This document shows positions 57,647 to 64,000 of a stretch of DNA of 64,000 nucleotides, in pieces. Numbering within the stretch: position 1 is the stretch's first letter; the number at the start of each line of letters is the position of its first letter. Source of the stretch: Bdellovibrio bacteriovorus W (GTDB lineage: Bacteria; Bdellovibrionota; Bdellovibrionia; Bdellovibrionales; Bdellovibrionaceae); assembly GCA_000525675.1 (NCBI GenBank), contig CP002190.1, forward strand, positions 558,001-622,000. The letters run 5' to 3'. Below the pieces are notes generated by a model, which was given only the letters and a program-made list of their open reading frames with translations, had not been told where the DNA came from and did not search any database. The position numbers and the translations under genes are program-made.

Positions 57647-58777
57647 ATGAAAACACTCACCAAAATTTCTGTGCTTTCGTTAATGATGGGGCTTTATATT
57701 GGCTGCTCGCCTGTAAAGTTCTCTTTGGACGATAGTAAATGTAAAGACTCTGGATGTATCGTTGAACAGGGGCAATACTCCTTCAACTACTCCGTGACGG
57801 CTGGACATGGCAAAGTCGATATTCTTATCGTCAATGATAACTCGGCATCAATGTCATTTGAGCAAGCCCGTCTCGGTGAAAGATTCAGAGACTTCATCGG
57901 TGATTTAGACGCACGTAAAATCGACTATCGAATTGCAATGACAACAACGGATGTCTCGGGTTCACGTGGAGGCAAGCTTCTATACTTTGAAGCAAATACT
58001 CCTTACTTGACGCCAAAGAATGCAAATCGAGAAGCTCTTTTCAGGAACACTCTTCAGCGTCCAGAGACTTTGGCTTGTGAGAAGTTCATAGCGAACTGGA
58101 TTCGTAATCATGGTGGTGATAGAAGATCTATTGATGGCCCAGCTTACTCAGCAGAGTACGCAAGAAATTGTCCATCAGGAGATGAGCGTGGAATTTACGC
58201 CGCGAACCTAGTGGTTTCTAATAATCCATCATCATTTATCAGAAACGATGCTCACTTAGCCGTGATTTTCCTTTCAGATGAAGATGTGCGCAGTGGTCTT
58301 TATAACCAAGGTTACGATCTTCACAATTTAGATCAACCAGCAACACTTGTAAGCACAGTTAAGAGCAAGTTCGGTCAAGCAAAATATAACTCGTTAAGTG
58401 TTCACGCGATTGTTGTAAAGGACGCGCAGTGTTTGGCAGATCAGAACAATCAAGTGCTTGATAACTATGAACCAACTCGTGGTCTTGTTACAGGTAGCTA
58501 CGGTCATGTGTATTTAACTTTCCCTAATAATGGTTGGGGAGCTTCAGCAAATATTTGTTCTTCAAATTATCAAGGAGAGCTAGGAGCGATTCGTTCAAAT
58601 ATCACGGATACGATCAAAGACATCATGTTGAACTGTTCGAATCCAACAAACTTAGTAGTGACTGTTTCTGGAGCAAACCCAGGTCATTGGATGGAAGGAA
58701 AGACACTCAAGTTCTCTCAAACATTACCGGCAGGTGCATCAGTGAACTTGTCTTATAAATGTAGTTCTCTTAACTAA
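57647..58777 (+). CDS. VWA-domain lipoprotein
   Basis: A 376-residue lipoprotein (lipobox YIGC, Cys20). From about residue 55 there is a von Willebrand factor A domain: VDILIVNDNSASM carries the MIDAS DxSxS metal site, followed by FRDFIGDL, FLSDEDVRSG and a conserved DTIKDIMLNC helix. A short C-terminal beta domain (VVTVSGANPGHW to YKCSSLN) closes the protein. Several Cys pairs suggest disulfides. VWA proteins mediate metal-dependent adhesion or protein assembly, so a surface or prey-contact role is possible. Monocistronic, with a terminator downstream. Confidence 0.85.
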   Translation: MKTLTKISVLSLMMGLYIGCSPVKFSLDDSKCKDSGCIVEQGQYSFNYSVTAGHGKVDILIVNDNSASMSFEQARLGERFRDFIGDLDARKIDYRIAMTTTDVSGSRGGKLLYFEANTPYLTPKNANREALFRNTLQRPETLACEKFIANWIRNHGGDRRSIDGPAYSAEYARNCPSGDERGIYAANLVVSNNPSSFIRNDAHLAVIFLSDEDVRSGLYNQGYDLHNLDQPATLVSTVKSKFGQAKYNSLSVHAIVVKDAQCLADQNNQVLDNYEPTRGLVTGSYGHVYLTFPNNGWGASANICSSNYQGELGAIRSNITDTIKDIMLNCSNPTNLVVTVSGANPGHWMEGKTLKFSQTLPAGASVNLSYKCSSLN

Positions 58778-58801
58778 GAAATAATTTGAACTTACTAGTT
58801 T

Positions 58802-58832
58802 AAAAAAGCCCACAGAGATGTGGGCTTTTTCT
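58802..58832 (+). terminator. Intrinsic terminator after the VWA lipoprotein gene
   Basis: AAAAGCCCACA, loop GAGA, TGTGGGCTTTTT: an 8-bp GC-rich stem with A/T flanks. Confidence 0.9.
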
Positions 58833-59210
58833 TTGAGCATTAGAAACTGCCCCCCTCAGTCTCTCGCAGCCTATAACTCGGACATGCACTCATCTGTATG
58901 ATGTGATTGAGTGCGTTTATAACTCTCACTAAAACACATTTCAGCTGTACCAGTTGAACTAGAATTATCATGCTTAAACTATTCGCATCCCTGGGGTGTG
59001 AGCGTGAAGAGTTGAATGAGATTTTTCTATTCAGAATTAAGTTAGAAATCTGGAATACTTTGCTTTCTCCTCTGTATCATAATGCTTGGAATAGCGAAGG
59101 AAATTATCATAATTAACAGGATTTACTGAGATTTTGTCGAACTTCTAAACAGAATTTAAATATTTTAGGTAAGTCTTTAGTCCTGAGTTCTAGAGCCGAT
59201 AAATCTGGCC
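58833..59210. other. Gene-free intergenic region
   Basis: Nearly 380 bases without a supported gene. One 48-codon ORF (58970-59116) has no ribosome binding site. No repeats or clear promoter seen. Confidence 0.5.
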
Positions 59211-59888
59211 ATGGGAATGTTAGATAGATACAAAAAAAAGGGCGGCTTCTCGCAATTACTTCAACTCCTAGAGACTTCACCACTGACCAAGCGCGAACAG
59301 TTCTTGGGTTTAATTGGCGGAGAGAGTCCTGCATGGGAAGAAGCTTTACGTAAGCGTATTTTAACTATTGATCGCGTTTATGCTTGGGACGGGCAGTATC
59401 TCGTAGAGATCTTTTCCCGAGTCCAACCTCTGACCTTAGCTAATGCTTTGCATGGTTCCGAGGAGGCAAAGGTTGATGGGCTTTTATCTTGCCTGCCACC
59501 AATTTCAAAAAGAAAAATCACGGATATGCTTGCAGAGTTGAATCCTACTCCGGCAGAGAAATCTACGTGTATTTCTAAGCTACTTTCTGAAGTTCGTGGC
59601 TTTATTGCTCAAGGAATTTTGAGACTAGAAAAAATTGATCCAGAGCTTTCTGTTCCGGAAAATATTGAAGAGACTTTAAGTATGGGAGGATTTTCAACAG
59701 TATTCTCTACAGAGCCTGAGTATCTCAAGGAAACTCCTGTGACGACGTCGGGATCAGATCCCGCAGTTCAACAAGAGATGGATTTTTTAAAGCGTAAAAT
59801 GAATCAGCTTATTTCAGAGATCAATGCTTTGAAGCACGAGAATATGGTTTTAAAAGATAAGCTCACGCAAATTCGTAAGATCGCATAG
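59211..59888 (+). CDS. Protein with FliG C-terminal-like domain and coiled coil
   Basis: A 225-residue cytoplasmic protein; start ATG 59211 or 59217. The region from about residue 68 to 142 (VQPLTLANALHGSEEAKVDGLLSCL, then KRKITDMLAEL, then a helix and FIAQGILRLEKI) follows the pattern of the FliG C-terminal domain, which transmits torque from stator to rotor: an ALxG..E......LS..S.RK..M..EL..., then a closing helix ending in a G.I. An acidic linker and a C-terminal coiled coil (about 180-222) replace the rest. It lacks the FliG N-terminal half and is far from flagellar genes, so it may be a rotor-like adaptor of another motor. Confidence 0.6.
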   Translation: MGMLDRYKKKGGFSQLLQLLETSPLTKREQFLGLIGGESPAWEEALRKRILTIDRVYAWDGQYLVEIFSRVQPLTLANALHGSEEAKVDGLLSCLPPISKRKITDMLAELNPTPAEKSTCISKLLSEVRGFIAQGILRLEKIDPELSVPENIEETLSMGGFSTVFSTEPEYLKETPVTTSGSDPAVQQEMDFLKRKMNQLISEINALKHENMVLKDKLTQIRKIA

Positions 59889-60075
59889 ATTCAACTTCAG
59901 ACACTGATTTATAAAAACATAAGTCAGTGTCGAGTTTCTGATTCAAACTGACTGTCTCATATAGAGATGTTCGCAAAAAGTCTTCTTCTTTTGTCAACAC
60001 TCTAGACACTCAAAAAATATTCTAAACCGCCATTGGATCTTCGTCGATAGAGGCCTCATAGTACGTGAGGTAGAA

Positions 60076-61812
60076 ATGTCATCGAGAGTTTTAGACTTCG
60101 TTGTTGGCGCTAGTTTATTATTTGCAACATCTTTTGTTTCGATTTCGAAAGCAAACGCTCAAGCATTGAGTGTTGATTTTGAAACACAATTTATCAACGA
60201 GTTATCAGCAGAATCTGGAGTTACTCCAGTTTCTACAAAAGGAATCCTCTCTGAAGTTCCAGATGGATTAAGCACCAAAGAAATTGCTCCGCATTGTGAT
60301 CCTCGTCGCTTCGAAGACAGCGTTGTTGGTAGAGGACTATCAACGGCTCAGTATTTTCAAACAGCTAAGCAATACTTTAAAGCTTGTTCTGGAGAGTTGA
60401 CTCGTCGGTCGACCACAGGACTTTTGGGACTATTGAAATTTACTAAGTTCGTTTATCCATTCTTTACACATCCACAAGTGAAGTCCTTTATGGTGACTTT
60501 GCCCGATGGTTCTAAAATTCCAGGAATCTTAGCTATGAAGCAAGATCCGCGTCCACGTCCATTAGTGATTGTTCGCTGTGGAGTGTTTTGTTCAGCAGCT
60601 CAATCTGCATCGACAAAGAGCTATCTAATGCACTTATTTGATCAAAGCCCATTTAACGTTTTGATTTTAGCAAATCAGACGGGGATGGATTATATCTACT
60701 ATAATCACAAAGTGACATTAGGTGGTTGGTCTGAAGGATATGAGTCTTTAGAAGTTGGCAGATGGATGAAGGAGAAGTGGGAGCACCGTAATCGTGTTTC
60801 TAGTATTCACTTTATGGGAATCAGCTTAGGTGGAAATGCAGCCGTTATGGGAGCAGCATTCAATGATTCATACCCATTAGCAAATGGTCAAAAAGTCTTT
60901 AACTCTGTGACAGCGATTTGCCCTGTAATCAGCTTAAAGCCCACTTTAGATGACTTATTTAAAGGGCAAATTGTAGGTCGCCTATTCTTTAAGAACTCGA
61001 AGGATCACTTTAAAGACGCCAGACAGTATGTACATGATGTGCCAGATCTTTTAACTGATAAAAGATTGCCAGCAAGTCGATTGCAAATGGCTGACTTTAT
61101 CGGTGAGATCGCTTCTACATCACTTCAGCGTCGTGGAATTGCCAGTACAACTCCAGCATATTTTAGAAGTAATAACTTTTGGAACTTGAAGCAGGAAGTA
61201 AAGACCCCAATGATGATCTGGGCTTCAAAAGACGATATCGTGGTCAGTAACAAGATCAATGCACAGGTCATGGAGCATGATGATCTTTATGAAAGATCTC
61301 AGAATGTGGGAGTAGTAAATCTTGCTTACGGAAACCATTGTGGCTTTTCTTCAGCCTATGGATTCCAAGCTTCTGCAGCACTTTTAAGAACTTTCGTTTT
61401 GAATCATAGCCCAGAGTTTGTACAGAGCTATAATCAGAAACAAGTTATGCCTTGGAGTTTTGGTTTCTCTAAAATTGGAAAGCAATTTGAACACATTGGA
61501 CAATCTTTTGAGTTCAAAGAAAACTCTGATCAAGTGAAGGTCGTATTTAAAATCTTCAATTGGCAGGGCGGAGATCAGTGTTATCAAGATGGACCTTGGG
61601 CAGGAACTAATCAGTGTATTTCGAAAAAGACATACACGGTATCAGTGGCTTCTTTAAAGAAGCTGGGTGCACGAGTTCCAAGAAACTCAACCGAAGCACA
61701 GGCGATCACGCGAGAGTTTAATACTAAGGTTGAATTTGTGAATGCTGGTAAGCCAATTAATGGAACGAGCGTTAACGACTTCTCAATGGTTTGGAGAAAT
61801 CATTTTGAGTAA
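60076..61812 (+). CDS. Secreted alpha/beta-hydrolase-fold protein
   Basis: A 578-residue exported protein with a signal peptide ending near KANAQA. Residues about 145-455 are an alpha/beta hydrolase: RPLVIVRCGVFCSAAQ (oxyanion loop), nucleophile Ser in FMGISLGGNAA, an Asp in WASKDDIVVSN and His in YGNHCGFSSAYG, similar in order to YheT/EMB8-type hydrolases. The C-terminal 110 residues form a separate domain with two Cys (DQCYQDG and NQCISK). It probably acts in the periplasm or outside the cell on an unknown ester or peptide. Its end overlaps the peptidase gene that follows. Confidence 0.82.
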   Translation: MSSRVLDFVVGASLLFATSFVSISKANAQALSVDFETQFINELSAESGVTPVSTKGILSEVPDGLSTKEIAPHCDPRRFEDSVVGRGLSTAQYFQTAKQYFKACSGELTRRSTTGLLGLLKFTKFVYPFFTHPQVKSFMVTLPDGSKIPGILAMKQDPRPRPLVIVRCGVFCSAAQSASTKSYLMHLFDQSPFNVLILANQTGMDYIYYNHKVTLGGWSEGYESLEVGRWMKEKWEHRNRVSSIHFMGISLGGNAAVMGAAFNDSYPLANGQKVFNSVTAICPVISLKPTLDDLFKGQIVGRLFFKNSKDHFKDARQYVHDVPDLLTDKRLPASRLQMADFIGEIASTSLQRRGIASTTPAYFRSNNFWNLKQEVKTPMMIWASKDDIVVSNKINAQVMEHDDLYERSQNVGVVNLAYGNHCGFSSAYGFQASAALLRTFVLNHSPEFVQSYNQKQVMPWSFGFSKIGKQFEHIGQSFEFKENSDQVKVVFKIFNWQGGDQCYQDGPWAGTNQCISKKTYTVSVASLKKLGARVPRNSTEAQAITREFNTKVEFVNAGKPINGTSVNDFSMVWRNHFE

Positions 61813-62407
61813 AATCCTGATCACAGGTTTTGTGAGGTTCTTGGGGGAGCCTATCAATCCCACTCACATCATACTAGACAATCTACAAGCAGAGTCCCCG
61901 AATATCGAGACTCTGCTTTTGCCTGTGAGTTTCCAACATAGTTGGCGATTGCTAGAAACAAAGTTGGCGGGCAAAGAATACGACTATGTGATTATGCTAG
62001 GGCAGGCCGGTGGCAGAGAGCAAATCGAGTTCGAGAGGGTGGCCTTGAATTGGATTGAAACAGCTCATCCAGATGAAGATGGTGTGATCCCTAGACTGGG
62101 AAAAATTGGGATTGGGCCCGATGTTCACTTTACAACGTTACCTATCTTAGAAGTTATTCACGCACTCAAGGCACAGTCGATCCCTGCTAGGGTATCACTC
62201 AGTGCTGGAGGGTATGTCTGTAATTACCTCTATTATAACTGCCTTCAGTATCTAGCAAACTCGTCTTTAAAGACAAAAGCTTGCTTTATTCACGTTCCTT
62301 ATCTTCCTACGCAAATTGTGGGAAAGTCTTCTAAGACCCCGTCCATGCCCCTTTCTACGATGCTGGAAGCTATTAAAATCACTGTAGAAACACTTATTAA
62401 AAAATAG
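61805..62407 (+). CDS. pcp: Pyroglutamyl peptidase I (pyrrolidone-carboxylate peptidase)
   Basis: A cytosolic cysteine peptidase (family C15) that removes N-terminal pyroglutamate from peptides. It has 200 residues from a TTG at 61805, preceded by GGAGAA and overlapping the upstream stop; the reading frame also extends into the upstream gene but that would add an unrelated N-terminus. Catalytic Glu77 (REQIEFERVALN), Cys139 (SAGGYVCNYLYY) and His163 (CFIHVPYLPTQ) are present, as is the opening GF...GEPINPT. It may help salvage peptides from degraded prey protein, an inference from lifestyle. Confidence 0.92.
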   Translation: MSKILITGFVRFLGEPINPTHIILDNLQAESPNIETLLLPVSFQHSWRLLETKLAGKEYDYVIMLGQAGGREQIEFERVALNWIETAHPDEDGVIPRLGKIGIGPDVHFTTLPILEVIHALKAQSIPARVSLSAGGYVCNYLYYNCLQYLANSSLKTKACFIHVPYLPTQIVGKSSKTPSMPLSTMLEAIKITVETLIKK

Positions 62408-62457
62408 TTTGAACCTTTTTTGAAACCGAACGTCTAAAGAGTTAAAATGGAGGCGAA

Positions 62458-62880
62458 ATGATCCACTTTAAAAGACTTTTAATACTTTCTTTATTTATCT
62501 CCTTAGTGACTCCTTTTGCAGAGGCTCGAGGTGGCAAAGGGAAGATGAAACACGGAGACCCAACTGAGATGGATTATAAATTCCATCCTGAAAAAATGCG
62601 GGAACTTGGTTTGACGGATGAGCAAACAGAGAAGCTCAAAACTTTGCGCCAAAAGAATAAAGAGGACCATCGCAAATCGAAAGAAGAAATGATGGCCACA
62701 AAGAAACAGTTCCGAGAGCTGATGAAATCAAATGCTTCAAGAGAAGAGATTTTAAACTCTTTCAAGGCAATGAATGAGAAAAAGCGTGAGCTTGAACAGA
62801 AGCGATTTGAAGGTATGTTAGATGCACGCGAGATATTAACTCCTGAACAAAGAGCAAAACTTTTTTCAAAAGAGAAATAG
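62458..62880 (+). CDS. Spy/CpxP/CnrX-like periplasmic LTxxQ protein
   Basis: A 140-residue exported protein with a signal peptide ending at AEA (about residue 24), then a His/Lys-rich stretch (RGGKGKMKHGD, later FHPEKM) and a long helical hairpin with two LTxxQ motifs (LTDEQ and LTPEQ). This is the fold of Spy, CpxP, ZraP and CnrX, which are periplasmic chaperones or metal and envelope-stress sensors. It is eight bases upstream of an ECF sigma gene. The His residues near the N-terminus could bind metal as in CnrX, but this is inferred. Confidence 0.85.
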   Translation: MIHFKRLLILSLFISLVTPFAEARGGKGKMKHGDPTEMDYKFHPEKMRELGLTDEQTEKLKTLRQKNKEDHRKSKEEMMATKKQFRELMKSNASREEILNSFKAMNEKKRELEQKRFEGMLDAREILTPEQRAKLFSKEK

Positions 62881-62887
62881 GTAGAGC

Positions 62888-63388
62888 GTGATTGGATCAA
62901 GCCAGCAAGACTTTATAGATTTCTATTCCTCTCACGCAGACAAGGTGAGGGGGATAATCTTTCGGATCGCTGGAGAGTCCGCACTCAAAGACTTGACCCA
63001 AGATACTTTTCTAAAGGCTTGGGAGAATCGTCACAAGTTCAGGGGAGAATCTCTAGCATCGACTTGGCTTTACCGTATTGCGTATAACTGTGCTTTAGAT
63101 TTTTTAAGAAAAAATAGAAAGGCGAATTCTGTTGAAAGCGTCATCGAAGAAATGATCGACCCTCAGGTGGATATTCAGAATCGCAATCTTGTAGAGACTG
63201 CCATCAAAGAACTCTCAGAGGAACAAAGGGTGGTGGTTCTACTTCATTATATCGAAGACTTTTCATTGCGCGAAGTTTCTGAAATCTTAGAAATACCTGA
63301 GGGCACGGTAAAATCACGCCTAAGCTATGCTCGTAAGGTGATGAATGAGATTATGACGGAAAGGAGTCTCTCAAATGCAGGACGATAA
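62888..63388 (+). CDS. ECF sigma factor
   Basis: A 166-residue sigma-70-family regulator with only regions 2 and 4: FYSSHADKVRGIIFRIAGESALKDLTQDTFLKAWENRHKF in part for region 2, with the TWLYRIAYNCALDFLRK helix, and EEQRVVVLLHYIEDFSLREVSEIL, then GTVKSRLSYARK, for region 4. Start is GTG 62888. It overlaps the following small membrane protein gene by 14 bases. The setting suggests a regulator-anti-sigma pair responding to envelope or metal stress. Confidence 0.93.
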   Translation: MIGSSQQDFIDFYSSHADKVRGIIFRIAGESALKDLTQDTFLKAWENRHKFRGESLASTWLYRIAYNCALDFLRKNRKANSVESVIEEMIDPQVDIQNRNLVETAIKELSEEQRVVVLLHYIEDFSLREVSEILEIPEGTVKSRLSYARKVMNEIMTERSLSNAGR

Positions 63389-63671
63389 TTTAAAAAAACT
63401 CTTAAAGTCTTCAGTGAAGAGAGTGCCTGAAGATTCTCCTTATAGTGCAACAGTCATTTGGAATAAAATTGAAAGCCAAAAGAGACGACAAAGAAGTTTT
63501 TTTTGGGGATTGCCAGTAGCATTTGCGGTTCTGTGCTTAGTGGTTATGATGAATAGTCAAAAAGTGACTCCTCTAGAGACGGATGAAGAAAATTTTCTTT
63601 ACTCTGAATGGAGTGAGCTTATGCAGGATTCAGATCTTGAAAGTGATTTGAACCTCTTGAGTTTTAGATAG
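63375..63671 (+). CDS. Small single-pass membrane protein, probable anti-sigma factor
   Basis: A 98-residue protein with a cytoplasmic N-terminus (about 35 residues, LKKLLKSSVKRVPEDSPYS), one membrane helix (about 38-56, FFWGLPVAFAVLCLVVMM) and a short acidic outer tail. It overlaps the ECF sigma gene by 14 bases, the usual place for an anti-sigma factor. It lacks a zinc-binding ZAS motif; the size and layout resemble CnrY. Partner binding is inferred, not shown. Confidence 0.75.
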   Translation: MQDDNLKKLLKSSVKRVPEDSPYSATVIWNKIESQKRRQRSFFWGLPVAFAVLCLVVMMNSQKVTPLETDEENFLYSEWSELMQDSDLESDLNLLSFR

Positions 63672-63708
63672 AAAAAGGACCGAGTTTTACCTCGATCCTT
63701 TTTTTTGA
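63672..63708. terminator. Bidirectional intrinsic terminator
   Basis: AAAAAGGAcCGAG, loop TTTTAC, CTCGaTCCTTTTT with one internal mismatch and flanking A and T runs; it separates the small membrane protein gene from the convergent OmpA-family gene. Confidence 0.85.
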
Positions 63709-63727
63709 TCAGCTGTTGTAGATAGTA

Positions 63728-64000
63728 TTATTCAACAGTTGAGAGAGCTTCTCTAAGTTTCTCTTCGTTTTTAACGCCTACAAAAACCAGCTCTGCTCTA
63801 CGATCCTGAGAGAGTATGCCGGAAGTGTCTGAGGCCCCTTTACCGACAGAAATAACTTCAGCCGCAGAAAGGCCGTTTTGACGAAGGACACTGGTCACCT
63901 TGTTCGCTCTTTCTTGAGAAAGATGTTGATTGAACTCGGCAGGACCTGTGGCATCCGCATAACCACGGACTTCGACGCGGTCATAAAGATCTTTATTATC
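63728..64000 (-). CDS. OmpA-family protein, C-terminal peptidoglycan-binding domain (5' end outside window)
   Basis: The minus-strand frame is open from the right edge to a TAA at 63728, giving the last 90 residues. They read as an OmpA/MotB-like domain: RVEVRGYADATGPAEFNQHLSQ, then RANKVTSVLRQNGL, VGKGASDTSG and DRRAELVF, the diaminopimelate-binding signature. The N-terminal part, and thus whether it is an outer-membrane barrel, a Pal-type lipoprotein or a MotB-like stator, is not visible. Confidence 0.88.
   Translation of the reverse strand, partial: DNKDLYDRVEVRGYADATGPAEFNQHLSQERANKVTSVLRQNGLSAAEVISVGKGASDTSGILSQDRRAELVFVGVKNEEKLREALSTVE

Noticed and set aside
58970-59116. 48-codon ORF upstream of the FliG-C-like gene
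   Set aside because: No ribosome binding site and no recognisable features; kept only as a note.

Overview
The window looks like a chromosome segment of a predatory bacterium of the Bdellovibrio group (Bdellovibrionota, formerly Deltaproteobacteria). This is inferred from the 16S rRNA sequence, a glt/agl gliding-machinery locus, type IV pilus assembly genes, stand-alone flagellar-domain proteins and many lipoproteins. By eye the base composition is clearly below 50% G+C, lower than B. bacteriovorus HD100, so a low-GC relative such as B. exovorus is plausible. The species is not proven from the sequence alone.

Layout. 1-6.2 kb: end of an XRE regulator gene, polA, a BamE-like lipoprotein, a FliL-like protein and an FHA-linked sigma-54 activator. 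6.4-12.2 kb: engB and the Kdo branch of LPS synthesis (kdsB, pyrG, kdsD, then kdsC), interrupted by an AGE-family sugar epimerase on the other strand. 12.2-23.6 kb: ten tightly packed genes matching the core Agl-Glt machine of focal-adhesion gliding (two outer-membrane barrels, TPR proteins, a TPR lipoprotein, GltF, GltG with FHA and TonB-like ends, and the TolQ/TolR-type motor AglRQS). 23.6-27.7 kb: an LptC-LptA fusion, lptB, rpoN and hpf. 27.9-33.3 kb: metK, lepA and three consecutive signal peptidase I genes. 33.3-39.1 kb: pyrB, an unknown gene, carB and a PhnD-like binding protein. 39.1-41.4 kb: a two-gene ABC transporter and the prepilin peptidase pilD. 41.7-46.9 kb: pilMNOPQ. 46.9-49.9 kb: a lipoprotein, rarA, a cupin and an unknown protein. 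50.1-55.6 kb: a complete rRNA operon ordered tRNA-Ala, 16S, tRNA-Ile, 23S, 5S. 55.8-64 kb: secreted hydrolases, a VWA lipoprotein, a FliG-C-like protein, pyroglutamyl peptidase, a Spy/CnrX-like protein with an ECF sigma factor and a small membrane protein, and the end of an OmpA-family gene.

The genes centre on the cell envelope and surface movement: Kdo supply and LPS export flank the gliding machine, and the pilus secretin complex follows its own peptidase. Several genes begin at TTG or GTG and overlap the stop of the previous gene, which points to translational coupling.

The most unusual non-coding signals are a set of alternating complementary half-sites in the leader of pilM, two related palindromic elements around rpoN and metK, a hairpin over the metK ribosome binding site, and long complementary arms around the 16S and 23S genes. 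I saw no CRISPR array, insertion sequence or prophage. No wholly new system is proven; the best candidates are listed under findings.
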